Shown: positions 39,010 through 48,925 of the stretch, one piece after another
How the letters are laid out: each line of letters begins with the position of its first letter
Numbering within the stretch: position 1 is the stretch's first letter
NCBI RefSeq assembly: GCF_052076145.1
Contig: NZ_CP197246.1
Location: 4,402,001-4,466,000 of the forward strand
Origin: Kitasatospora sp052076145
Lineage (GTDB): Bacteria > Actinomycetota > Actinomycetes > Streptomycetales > Streptomycetaceae
Reading direction: 5' to 3'
DNA: 64,000 nucleotides
Position numbers and translations under genes: made by a program
The notes under the pieces: generated by a model
Told to the model about the DNA's origin: nothing
Database searches by the model: none
Seen by the model: only the letters and a program-made list of their open reading frames with translations

Positions 39010-40338
39010 ATGACCTACCCGTACGAGGCCCCTCAGTCCCAGTCGCTGTTCGACCGAGCCTCGGTCGTGACCCCCGGCGGCGTGAACTCACCGGTGCGCG
39101 CCTTCCGCGCCGTCGGCGGCACCCCGCGCTTCATGGTGTCCGGCACCGGCCCCTACCTGACCGACGCCGACGGCCGTGAGTACGTCGACCTGGTGTGCTC
39201 CTGGGGTCCGATGATCCTCGGCCACGCGCACCCGGCCGTGATCGACGCCGTCCGGCAGGCGGTCGTGAAGGGCACCTCCTTCGGCACGCCCGGCCAGGGC
39301 GAGGTTGAGCTGGCGGAGGAGATCGTGGCCCGGGTCGCCCCGGTCGAGCAGGTGCGCCTGGTGTCCAGCGGCACCGAGGCGACGATGTCCGCGATCCGGC
39401 TGGCCCGTGGCTTCACCGGCCGGGCGAAGATCGTCAAGTTCGCCGGCTGCTACCACGGCCACGTGGACGCGCTGCTCGCCGCCGCCGGCTCGGGCGTCGC
39501 GACCTTCGGCCTGCCCGACACCCCCGGCGTCACCGGCGCCCAGGCGGGCGACACCATCGTGCTCCCGTACAACGACCTCGCGGCCGTCCGCGAGGCGTTC
39601 CGGAAGCACCCCGGCCAGATCGCCTGCGTGATCACCGAGGCCTCGCCCGGCAACATGGGCGTCGTCCCGCCGCTGCCCGGCTTCAACAAGGGCCTCGCCG
39701 AGCTCTGCAAGGCCGACGGCGCGCTGTTCATCTCGGACGAGGTGATGACGGGCTTCCGCGTGTCCAAGGCCGGCTGGTACGGCCTGGAGGCGGCGCACGA
39801 GGGCTGGGCGCCCGATCTGCTCACCTTCGGCAAGGTGATGGGCGGCGGCTTCCCGGCCGCGGCCTTCGGCGGCCGAGCCGACGTGATGGCGTACCTCGCC
39901 CCGGCCGGCCCGGTCTACCAGGCGGGCACCCTCTCCGGTAACCCGATCGCCACCGCCGCCGGGCTCGCCCAGCTGCGCGGCTGCACCGACGAGGTGTACG
40001 CGACGGTCGACCGCGTCTCCGCCGAGATCTCCGGCCTGGTCGGCGCCGCGCTGACCAAGGAGGGCGTGACGCACCGCCTCCAGACGGCGGGCAACATGTT
40101 CTCGGTCTTCTTCACTGACGCGCCCGTCACCAACTACGACGAGGCGAAGACCCAGGAGGCGTACCGCTTCAACGCCTTCTTCCACAGCATGCTCGCGCAG
40201 GGCGTCTACCTGCCGCCGTCCGCCTTCGAGTCCTGGTTCGTCTCGGCCTCGCACGACGCCCGCGCGATCGAGCGGATCGCCGCCGCCCTGCCCGCCGCCG
40301 CCCAGGCCGCCGCCCAGGCCACCGAGGAGTCCAAGTGA
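39010..40338 (+). CDS. hemL: Glutamate-1-semialdehyde 2,1-aminomutase
   Basis: PLP enzyme that converts glutamate-1-semialdehyde to 5-aminolevulinate, directly after HemA in the C5 haem route (442 aa). Motifs are FDRASVVTPGGVNSPVRAF, LVSSGTEATMSAIRLARG, FAGCYHGHVDALL, LFISDEVMTGFRV, and the PLP-binding Lys in LTFGKVMGGGFP. ATG 39010 (MTYPYEAP) matches the usual N-terminus, with GGGTGA upstream; GTG codons 18 and 12 nt earlier are alternatives. The stop overlaps the next gene by 4 nt. Confidence 0.96.
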   Translation: MTYPYEAPQSQSLFDRASVVTPGGVNSPVRAFRAVGGTPRFMVSGTGPYLTDADGREYVDLVCSWGPMILGHAHPAVIDAVRQAVVKGTSFGTPGQGEVELAEEIVARVAPVEQVRLVSSGTEATMSAIRLARGFTGRAKIVKFAGCYHGHVDALLAAAGSGVATFGLPDTPGVTGAQAGDTIVLPYNDLAAVREAFRKHPGQIACVITEASPGNMGVVPPLPGFNKGLAELCKADGALFISDEVMTGFRVSKAGWYGLEAAHEGWAPDLLTFGKVMGGGFPAAAFGGRADVMAYLAPAGPVYQAGTLSGNPIATAAGLAQLRGCTDEVYATVDRVSAEISGLVGAALTKEGVTHRLQTAGNMFSVFFTDAPVTNYDEAKTQEAYRFNAFFHSMLAQGVYLPPSAFESWFVSASHDARAIERIAAALPAAAQAAAQATEESK

Positions 40339-41009
40339 GCGAGACCACCGTCGTCCACCTGATGCGGCACGGCGAGGTGCACAACCCGGAGGGCATCCTC
40401 TACGGACGCCTGCCCGGCTACCGCCTCTCCGAGCTCGGCCGGGAGATGGCCGACCGCGTCGCCGACCACCTGGCGGACCGTGACATCACGTACGTGGTCG
40501 CCTCGCCGCTGGAGCGCGCGCAGGAGACCGCCGCGCCGATCGGCAAGGCGCACGGCCTGGAGATCGCCTCCGACGATCGGCTGATCGAGGCGGACAACAT
40601 CTTCCAGGGCAAGACCTTCGGCGTCGGCGACGGTTCGCTGCGCAACCCGGGGTACTGGAAGTACCTGACCAACCCGTTCAAGCCGTCCTGGGGCGAGCCG
40701 TACATCGAGCAGGTCGTCCGGATGATGGGCGCCCTCGCGGCGGCCCGGGACGCGGCGCGCGGGCACGAGGCGGTCTGCGTCAGCCACCAGCTGCCGATCT
40801 GGATCGTCCGCTCCTTCGCCGAGCGCCGCCGGCTCTGGCACGACCCGCGCAACCGGCAGTGCTCGCTGGCCTCGCTGACCAGCTTCACGTACGAGGACGA
40901 CCGGATCGTCTCGATCGGCTACAGCGAGCCGGCCCGCGATCTGCTCCCCGCGCACCTGGTCTCCAAGGGCGGCAAGGACAAGCCCGTGGGGAAGAGTTTC
41001 GGGGCGTGA
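40335..41009 (+). CDS. Histidine phosphatase family protein
   Basis: Cytosolic phosphatase of the phosphoglycerate-mutase-like family, 224 aa. The catalytic motif is LMRHGEVHNP near the N-terminus, with SPLERAQETA, and VCVSHQLPIW carrying the second His. The start GTG 40335 overlaps the hemL stop, so the two are translationally coupled. Substrate unknown; the gene commonly follows hemL in streptomycetes. Confidence 0.93.
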   Translation: MSETTVVHLMRHGEVHNPEGILYGRLPGYRLSELGREMADRVADHLADRDITYVVASPLERAQETAAPIGKAHGLEIASDDRLIEADNIFQGKTFGVGDGSLRNPGYWKYLTNPFKPSWGEPYIEQVVRMMGALAAARDAARGHEAVCVSHQLPIWIVRSFAERRRLWHDPRNRQCSLASLTSFTYEDDRIVSIGYSEPARDLLPAHLVSKGGKDKPVGKSFGA

Positions 41010-41072
41010 GCAGCCACCGTCGGGGCGCGCCCCAAATAAGTGGATCATAAGTATAAGAACCGCAGGTCAGGT

Positions 41073-41099
41073 GGGGTCCGACACGCAAGGTCGGACCCC
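41073..41099 (+). terminator. Terminator after the histidine phosphatase gene
   Basis: A 10-bp perfect stem GGGGTCCGAC with a 7-nt loop is followed by CCTAAAAC. It ends the hemL transcript and insulates the cytochrome c operon. The preceding 30 bp are unusually AT-rich for this genome. Confidence 0.65.
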
Positions 41100-41136
41100 C
41101 CTAAAACGCCCTGAAGTCCCATGCGAAACTTTTCAC

Positions 41137-41736
41137 ATGTCTGGGACGAACCGCCGCCGCATCCGCCTGGCCGCCCTGCTCGCGGCAACCGCATCGCTGG
41201 CACTCACCGCCTGCTCGTCAGGCGCCTCCGGCGGTGGCGGCCAGACCGGCTTCATCGCCGGAAAGGGCGGTCTGGACACCGCCACGGCCGGCCACCGCAA
41301 GGACGCCCCCGCCATCTCCGGCACCCTGCTCGACGGCGGCAAGGCCGCCCTTGCCGACTACCGGGGCAAGGTCGTCGTCCTGAACGTCTGGGGCTCCTGG
41401 TGCAACCCGTGCCGCGCCGAGGCGAAGGGCCTCCAGGAGGTCGCCGACAAGTTCAAGGGCCAGGACGTGCAGTTCCTCGGCCTCAACACCCGGGACCCGG
41501 ACCCGACCAACGCCATCGCCTTCGAGAAGAACTTCGGGATCACCTACCCCAGCCTGTACGACCCGGACGGCACCCAGATCCTCAAGTTCCCCAAGGGCAG
41601 CCTCAACCCGCAGGCCATCCCCTCCACCATCGTGGTCGACCGCGACGGCAAGCTCGCCGCCCGCTCACTGCGCGCCCTCTCGGCGGAGGACCTGGAGAGC
41701 CTGTTGAAGCCGATCGTCGCCGAGAAGTCCCAGTGA
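41137..41736 (+). CDS. resA: ResA/TlpA-type thiol-disulfide lipoprotein
   Basis: Exported thioredoxin-like lipoprotein, 199 aa. It starts with an RRR-containing signal peptide and lipobox LTACSSG (Cys lipidated). The thioredoxin fold carries WGSWCNPC with CxxC and the cis-proline AIPSTIVVDR. By family it reduces the haem-binding cysteines of apocytochrome c outside the membrane. ATG 41137 sits on the signal peptide; its ribosome-binding site is weak. The stop overlaps ccdA, the next step of System II maturation. Confidence 0.93.
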   Translation: MSGTNRRRIRLAALLAATASLALTACSSGASGGGGQTGFIAGKGGLDTATAGHRKDAPAISGTLLDGGKAALADYRGKVVVLNVWGSWCNPCRAEAKGLQEVADKFKGQDVQFLGLNTRDPDPTNAIAFEKNFGITYPSLYDPDGTQILKFPKGSLNPQAIPSTIVVDRDGKLAARSLRALSAEDLESLLKPIVAEKSQ

Positions 41737-42509
41737 GCACTGCCCTGATCGCCGAGGCAGCCGTCAACCAGACGGTGTTCGACGGCGCGATCCTGCTCGC
41801 CATCCCGGTGGCACTGCTCGCCGGGCTGGTCTCGTTCTTCTCGCCCTGCGTGCTGCCGCTCGTCCCCGGCTACCTCAGCTACGTCACCGGCTTCTCCGCC
41901 GTCGACCTCGCTGACGCCAAGGGCGCCAAGCGGGGGCGGATGGTGCTCGGCTCGGCGCTGTTCGTCCTCGGCTTCTCCGCCGTCTTCGTCTCCGGCGGCG
42001 CCCTGTTCGGCTTCTTCGGGGACACCCTCGCGCATTACCGACACATCATCAACATCGTGATGGGCATAGTGACGGTGCTGATGGGCCTGGCCTTCATGGG
42101 GTTGCTGCCCGGCTTCAGCATGCGCGAGCTGCGCACGCACCGCCGCCCGGCGGTCGGCCTGGCCGGAGCGCCGCTGCTCGGCATCGTGTTCGGGCTCGGC
42201 TGGTCGCCCTGTCTCGGGCCCACCTACTCCGCGATCAACACCCTGGCGATGAACGAGGCCAACCCCTGGCGCGGCTCGGTCCTCGCTGTCGTGTACTGCC
42301 TGGGCCTCGGCGTACCGTTCATCGTGGCCGCGCTGGCCTTCCGCCGGGCGCTCACCGCGTTCGGCTGGATCAAGCAGCACTACCAGTGGGTGATGCGGAT
42401 CGGCGGCGGCATGCTGGTCGCGGTCGGTCTGCTGCTCCTCACCGGGGCCTGGGACGACCTGGTCGGCCAGCTTCGCAACGCCTTCGCCGACTTCTCGATC
42501 GGAATCTGA
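41733..42509 (+). CDS. ccdA: CcdA cytochrome c biogenesis protein
   Basis: Six-helix membrane protein (258 aa) that carries reducing equivalents from thioredoxin across the membrane to ResA. The conserved cysteines are in FFSPCVLPLVPGYLS and GLGWSPCLGPTYSA. GTG 41733 overlaps the resA stop by 4 nt. Upstream and downstream genes complete the System II (Ccs) machinery. Confidence 0.94.
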   Translation: MSTALIAEAAVNQTVFDGAILLAIPVALLAGLVSFFSPCVLPLVPGYLSYVTGFSAVDLADAKGAKRGRMVLGSALFVLGFSAVFVSGGALFGFFGDTLAHYRHIINIVMGIVTVLMGLAFMGLLPGFSMRELRTHRRPAVGLAGAPLLGIVFGLGWSPCLGPTYSAINTLAMNEANPWRGSVLAVVYCLGLGVPFIVAALAFRRALTAFGWIKQHYQWVMRIGGGMLVAVGLLLLTGAWDDLVGQLRNAFADFSIGI

Positions 42510-42511
42510 CC

Positions 42512-44227
42512 GTGAGCGACACCCGTACCCGCCCCCCGGAGGACATCCCGGAGGACACCCCGGACGGCCTCCCGGAGGCTGACGAGCTCTCGGCCGGGCG
42601 CCTCAGCAGTCAGCCCCTCGAGTCCGACGGCCCCTCCGGCATAGGGGTCTTCGGCTGGCTGCGCTGGACGTGGCGTCAGCTGACCTCGATGCGGGTCGCG
42701 CTGATCCTGCTCTTCATGCTCTCGCTGGCGGCCATCCCGGGCTCGCTGATCCCGCAGAACAGCCAGAACTCCTTCAAGGTGCAGAACTGGCAGGCCGCCC
42801 ACAAGGGCGTCACGCCGATCTACCAGAAGCTCCAGCTGTTCGACGTCTACAGCTCGGTCTGGTTCTCGGCGATCTACCTGCTGCTCTTCATCTCGCTCGC
42901 GGGCTGCATCATCCCCCGCACCTGGCAGTTCGTCGGCGTGCTGCGGGCCCAGCCCCCGGCCGCGCCCGGCAACCTGACCCGGATGCCGGTGTACGCGGCC
43001 TGGCACACCTCGGCCGACGCCAAGACGGTCAACACCGCCGCGTACCAGCACCTCAAGCGGCGCGGCTTCCGCAGCCACCTCGGTGGCGGCGCGGTCGCCG
43101 CCGAGAAGGGGTACCTGCGCGAGGTCGGCAACCTGCTCTTCCACCTCTCGCTCTTCGCGCTGCTGGCCGGCTTCGGCTGGGCGAGCCTGGCGAGCGGCCA
43201 GGGCGGCAAGCTGGTGATCGAGGGTCAGGGTTACTCGAACACCACGACGCAGCTGGACGACTTCACCGGCTCGGCCTTCTACGGCTCCGAGGACCTGGAC
43301 GCCTTCGGCTTCAAGCTGGACGGCTTCACCGCCCGCTACCAGACCAGCGGCGACCAGATCGGCAGCGCCCGCGAGTTCACCGCGCACATCCGGTACTGGA
43401 CCGGCAGCGACGACACCCGGCTGACCAAGGGCGACATCCAGGTCAACCACCCGCTGGAGATCGGCGGCAGCAAGGTCTTCCTGATCGGCCACGGCTACGC
43501 CCCGGTCGTCACTGTGAAGAACGCCAAGGGCGAGAAGGTCTACACCGGCCCGACGCCCTTCCTGCCGCAGGACGCCAACCTGACTTCGACCGGCGTGGTC
43601 AAGGTCAACGACTACGGCCAGAAGGACGGCAAGGACACCCAGCTGGGCCTGAGCGGCTTCTTCCTGCCGACGGCCGCCGCCGACTTCACCCACACCGGCC
43701 CGATCTCGCTCTTCCCGGACACCGCCGATCCGGTGCTGGTGCTCAACGCCTACGCGGGCGACCTGCGCAGCAACTCGGGGCTCCCATCCAACGTCTACCA
43801 GCTGGACACCAAGGGCATGACCCGGCTCCTGGTGAACGGCCAGCCCGCGATCGTGAAGCTGAAGCCGGGTCAGGGCTGGACCCTCCCGGACGGCTACGGC
43901 ACCGTCACCTTCGACGGCTACGAGCAGTGGGCCAGCTTCACCGTCTCGCACCGGCCGGGCAATGCCGTGGCCCTCACCGGCGCCGTCTGCGCGATCCTCG
44001 GCCTGATCGGCTCGCTCTTCGTGCAGCGTCGCCGGATCTGGGTCCGGGCCGTGGCGACGCCGGACGGCCGCACCCTGGTCGAGGTCGCCGGACTGGCCCG
44101 CAGCGAGTCGGCGAAGATCGCCGAGGAGCTGGCCGAACTCGCCGTCGACCTCCAGGACGAAGCCCCAGCCCTCGACGACGGCCCCACAGACGAAGACCAA
44201 CCCGCTGACCCGGACTCCAAGGAGTAG
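42512..44227 (+). CDS. resB: ResB-family cytochrome c maturation protein
   Basis: Membrane protein (571 aa) of the haem-delivery complex of System II. An acidic N-terminal leader is followed by TMs with LRWTWRQLTSMRVALILLFM, IYLLLFISLAGCIIPR, a C-terminal extracytoplasmic domain (from GGKLVIEGQGYSN) and a last TM near 495. GTG 42512 begins 2 nt after the ccdA stop. The C-terminal 60 residues are acidic. It pairs with CcsB, which is encoded next, for haem transfer to apocytochrome. Confidence 0.93.
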   Translation: MSDTRTRPPEDIPEDTPDGLPEADELSAGRLSSQPLESDGPSGIGVFGWLRWTWRQLTSMRVALILLFMLSLAAIPGSLIPQNSQNSFKVQNWQAAHKGVTPIYQKLQLFDVYSSVWFSAIYLLLFISLAGCIIPRTWQFVGVLRAQPPAAPGNLTRMPVYAAWHTSADAKTVNTAAYQHLKRRGFRSHLGGGAVAAEKGYLREVGNLLFHLSLFALLAGFGWASLASGQGGKLVIEGQGYSNTTTQLDDFTGSAFYGSEDLDAFGFKLDGFTARYQTSGDQIGSAREFTAHIRYWTGSDDTRLTKGDIQVNHPLEIGGSKVFLIGHGYAPVVTVKNAKGEKVYTGPTPFLPQDANLTSTGVVKVNDYGQKDGKDTQLGLSGFFLPTAAADFTHTGPISLFPDTADPVLVLNAYAGDLRSNSGLPSNVYQLDTKGMTRLLVNGQPAIVKLKPGQGWTLPDGYGTVTFDGYEQWASFTVSHRPGNAVALTGAVCAILGLIGSLFVQRRRIWVRAVATPDGRTLVEVAGLARSESAKIAEELAELAVDLQDEAPALDDGPTDEDQPADPDSKE

Positions 44228-44230
44228 ACG

Positions 44231-45367
44231 GTGCTGATCGCATCAGGGGTCGACCCCCAGCTGGCCGACCTCTCCAACAAGCTGATCTACGCGGCGATGG
44301 CCGTGTACCTGCTCGCCATGTTCGCCCACATCTTCGAGTGGACCTTCGGCAGCAAGGGCGCCGTCGCCGTCCGCTCCACCGAGCAGGCGACGCTCGCCGA
44401 GACGGTGGCCGCCGCCAAGGCCCCCGAGGTGGTCAAGAAGGTGACGGTCACCGTCGCCTCCGCCGGTGGCGGCACCACCACGCTGACCCGTACCGCCCTC
44501 GCCGACGCCGGGGCGACGGTGGTCACCAGCGGCCGCGGCGACAACGACGAGGTGGACGGTCCGGGCGCGGCGGGCAGCAGCGAGAAGGGCGACCTGGCGG
44601 GCCGGATCGCCATCTCGCTGACCGTCCTGGGCGCGCTGCTGCACATCGCCGGCGTGATCACCCGCGGCCTCTCGGTCACCCGCTGGCCGTGGGGCAACAT
44701 GTACGAGTTCTCCTGCGCCTTCGCGCTGACCACGGTGCTGGCGTACCTGGGTCTGCTGGTCGCCAAGAAGAACGTCCGCTGGCTCGGCCTGCCGGTCACG
44801 GTCGCCGTGGTGCTGACGCTGGGCCTCGCTGTCAGCGTGCTGTACACCGAGTCCGAGCAGCTCGTCCCGGCCCTGCACTCGTACTGGCTGGCCATCCACG
44901 TCTCCGCCGCGATCATCTGCGGTGGCGCCTTCTACGCCGGCTTCGCGGCCACCGCGCTCTACCTGGGCAAGGGCTGGTACGACCGCCGGATCGCCGAAGG
45001 CATGACCACCGGCCCGTTCGGCACCCCGGCCTCGATCTGGCAGCGGCTCCCCGCCGCGTCGACGCTCGACAAGCTCTCGTACCGGATCAACGCGCTGGTC
45101 TTCCCGCTGTGGACGTTCACCATCATCGCGGGCGCGATCTGGGCCGAGGCCGCCTGGGGCAAGTACTGGGAGTGGGACCCGAAGGAGACCTGGTCGTTCA
45201 TCACCTGGGTCGTCTACGCCTGCTACCTGCACGCCCGTGCCACGGCCGGTTGGAAGGGCCGCAAGGCCGCCTACCTGGCTCTGCTGGCCTTCGCCTGCTT
45301 CCTGTTCAACTACTACGGCGTCAACATCTTCGTCACCGGCAAGCACTCGTACGCGGGCGTCGGCTGA
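44231..45367 (+). CDS. ccsB: CcsB/CcsA-family haem-handling protein
   Basis: Integral membrane protein, 378 aa, that binds haem and ligates it to apocytochrome c with ResB. The tryptophan-rich WWD signature is in WGKYWEWDPKETWSFITW, with flanking haem-ligand His (LHSYWLAIHVS; ending GVNIFVTGKHSYA). An Ala/Thr/Ser-rich insert of about 80 residues follows the first helix. GTG 44231 is preceded by AAGGAG. Last gene of the cytochrome c operon. Confidence 0.94.
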   Translation: MLIASGVDPQLADLSNKLIYAAMAVYLLAMFAHIFEWTFGSKGAVAVRSTEQATLAETVAAAKAPEVVKKVTVTVASAGGGTTTLTRTALADAGATVVTSGRGDNDEVDGPGAAGSSEKGDLAGRIAISLTVLGALLHIAGVITRGLSVTRWPWGNMYEFSCAFALTTVLAYLGLLVAKKNVRWLGLPVTVAVVLTLGLAVSVLYTESEQLVPALHSYWLAIHVSAAIICGGAFYAGFAATALYLGKGWYDRRIAEGMTTGPFGTPASIWQRLPAASTLDKLSYRINALVFPLWTFTIIAGAIWAEAAWGKYWEWDPKETWSFITWVVYACYLHARATAGWKGRKAAYLALLAFACFLFNYYGVNIFVTGKHSYAGVG

Positions 45368-45473
45368 CCGTCCGGGTGATGAGGTGGCACAGTCCCGGGA
45401 CCGGGGGTTTCGGGACGTGCCACAGCGAGCACTGGTGTGCCGAAGGTCGAGAAGCCGCGAGGAGGGCCGCGCC

Positions 45474-45878
45474 ATGGAGTGCGACGAGGTCATGCTGACC
45501 GTCAGGATCACCGCGCGTGAGCGGGCGCTGCTGCGCAGCCTCGCGCAGGGGCACCGCAGCGACGTGTCCGAGGTGGTCGCCGACGGGCTGCTGGACGTGT
45601 TGCCGACGCTGCTGAGCACGGCCGACGCCTACCGCTTCCTGGCGGCCCTGACGCCCCCGGCGCCGTGTGCTCAGACCGTCTGGCTGCCGGCCGCCCTCAG
45701 CGACCTCCTGGTGCTCGCCGCTGCGCGCGTCGCGCAGGCCACCGGCGTCCGCCTCGGCTCCGCCACGGCCGTCCTGGCCGCCGCCGTCCGGCTCTGGCTC
45801 AGCCAGGACCCGCAGCGGCTGGCGGCCAACCTGCACGCCATGCACGAGGGCCGCTCGGCGGCCCTGACGGCCGCGTAG
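45474..45878 (+). CDS. Hypothetical small protein, possible ribbon-helix-helix
   Basis: Cytoplasmic protein, 134 aa, not recognised. Residues 5-40 (EVMLTVRITARERALLRSLA, SDVSEVVADGLLDVL) resemble the strand-helix-helix start of RHH DNA-binding proteins, followed by a second similar unit (WLPAALSDLLVLAAARVAQ). The repetition suggests two copies of one fold. ATG 45474 has GAGGAGGG upstream. Function unknown. Confidence 0.68.
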   Translation: MECDEVMLTVRITARERALLRSLAQGHRSDVSEVVADGLLDVLPTLLSTADAYRFLAALTPPAPCAQTVWLPAALSDLLVLAAARVAQATGVRLGSATAVLAAAVRLWLSQDPQRLAANLHAMHEGRSAALTAA

Positions 45879-45890
45879 GGGCCCTGTGGG

Positions 45891-46040
45891 CTAGCCCTCG
45901 GGCCACTTGTGCTCGTGGGGCATGCTGCTGTGGTGTTCGATCGGCTCTTCCGTGCCGTGCTCGGCCCAGAACCAGTAGCCGACGCCGGCAAGGGCCAGCA
46001 GGCCCACCGGGATCAGGACCGCAAGAATCCCCTCGACCAT
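45891..46040 (-). CDS. Small membrane protein
   Basis: 49-aa protein with one transmembrane helix (ILAVLIPVGLLALAGVGYWFW) and a polar His/Glu-rich C-terminal tail (AEHGTEEPIEHHSSMPHEHK). ATG 46040 follows GGGGGCG. The tail could bind metal. Not recognised; coupled loosely to the carboxylase genes transcribed in the same direction. Confidence 0.65.
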   Translation of the reverse strand: MVEGILAVLIPVGLLALAGVGYWFWAEHGTEEPIEHHSSMPHEHKWPEG

Positions 46041-46131
46041 GTCGCCCCCACGACTCCCGCTCGCCTCCCCGTCCGAGGACGAGGACGTCGAATGCCGGGC
46101 GAGCGGTTCCCCGCGTGTGCCGGTCCGGCCG

Positions 46132-46332
46132 TTACGCCGCCTGCTGCCAGCTGACGGGGGAGTAGTAGGCCGGGCGGCGCTCCAGGCGCTGCCAGCGGGC
46201 GATGGGCTCGACTGCCGTGGCGGCGGCGCACTGGGCGGCGGTCGCACGGGCCATCAGGACGGCGGTGAGGGCGGCGAGTTCCTCGTCGGAGAGGGTGCCG
46301 CGAGTGATGCGGATGTCGGCTGAAGCGCTCAT
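46132..46332 (-). CDS. Acyl-CoA carboxylase epsilon subunit
   Basis: Short epsilon subunit, 66 aa, that stabilises the actinobacterial acyl-CoA (propionyl/acetyl) carboxylase complex. The pattern IRITRGTLSDEELAALTAVL followed by RWQRLERRPAYYSPVSW is typical of PccE/AccE. It lies 69 bp downstream of the beta subunit gene and is probably co-transcribed. Confidence 0.9.
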   Translation of the reverse strand: MSASADIRITRGTLSDEELAALTAVLMARATAAQCAAATAVEPIARWQRLERRPAYYSPVSWQQAA

Positions 46333-46401
46333 GGTGTGGGTTTCTCCCCCGGGGTGACGGCTGCGACAGGTGGTGCCTGGTGCTGCTGGGTGGAGCCCCG
46401 A

Positions 46402-48003
<1,602 letters not shown>

Positions 48004-48435
48004 CTCGAACCACTCCAAGTGTGAGGGAACTGTCCGACAGCCGGCCTGCTGTGGCGGCGGCTGCTGCTGCGAACACTTCTTCACCTATGACACTACGAGG
48101 GATCACACCCGGATTTCGGCGTCGATTCCGTACAAGGTCGGGCCCCAGAACATGTGAGAGGCATACAGAAACGGAGCTCTCCCACGAGCCGTTTCCGAGC
48201 CCGTTCCGGCTATGCACATTTGCCTTGCAGATTACCGGCCGTTTCGCTGTATCCGCAGGTCACAATGGTCGCGAACGGGGTCGGAGGGGGCGCGCGACGG
48301 GCTCGCGCACGGGTGTGCGCGGCCGGTCGGCGGCGGTTGGCAGAAGGTGACGTTTCTGCGCGGTCTCGTAGGGATGCGCCAAACGAGGGTCCGTCCGGCC
48401 GGGCCGGGCTGTCAGCTTCCTGCCGCGTTCGGTCC
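48004..48435. other. Intergenic region upstream of the carboxylase, no gene seen
   Basis: This 432-bp stretch lies between the beta-subunit start and the PLDc_N gene. I see no coding sequence supported by a ribosome-binding site and no clear terminator. It must hold the carboxylase promoter. Confidence 0.35.
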
Positions 48436-48846
48436 TCAGGGCTTCTCGGGCTCGTCCTTGTCGCGTAGCTGCTCCTCGCGACGGCGGAGGTCGGCCTCCC
48501 ACTGCTTGAGCATGTCCTCGTGCTTCTGGTTGTCCTTCTTGAGGGAGGCCAGGAACTCGGGGTCGTCGTCGGGCGCCCCGGAGCGGCTGCGCGGGCGCTC
48601 GTACTCGGGGTACCCGGCGGTCTGGCCGGACGGCCAGGGGACGTTGCGCGAGCGGGCGCCGCCGCGCTGCTTGCCGGCCGCCAGCCAGGCGATCGGGCCG
48701 AGCAGCACCTCACCGAAGAGCAGGATGATGATGATCCACACCACCTTGGGGAGGTGCTTCACCTCCTCCTCCGGCGTGGTCAGGCAGTCGATGAACGCCC
48801 AGATCCACAGGGCGAGTACAAGCAGGAACGGCAGCATCCTCAGCAC
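48436..48846 (-). CDS. Phospholipase D nuclease N-terminal (PLDc_N) domain membrane protein
   Basis: 136-aa protein. The PLDc_N domain is at residues 1-60: helix LPFLLVLALWIWAFIDCL, EVKHLPKVVWIIIILLFGEV and GPIAWLAAGKQRGG. A charged C-terminal half (about 65-136) is predicted coiled coil (SLKKDNQKHEDMLKQWEADL, RRREEQL). PLDc_N is a membrane anchor unit; the catalytic PLD domain is absent. Its role is unknown. Confidence 0.85.
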   Translation of the reverse strand: MLRMLPFLLVLALWIWAFIDCLTTPEEEVKHLPKVVWIIIILLFGEVLLGPIAWLAAGKQRGGARSRNVPWPSGQTAGYPEYERPRSRSGAPDDDPEFLASLKKDNQKHEDMLKQWEADLRRREEQLRDKDEPEKP

Positions 48847-48925
48847 GGCGGCGATCTCCCCCGGAGACGATTAGGTGGGGCCCTCTTGGCGGGGCCAGGT
48901 TAGTCCGTGTCGGATACTGATACGC

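Noticed and set aside
41121..42509. A fused protein covering resA and ccdA
   Set aside because: The first part of that frame is a shadow of resA. ccdA starts at GTG 41733, overlapping the resA stop, as in other System II operons.
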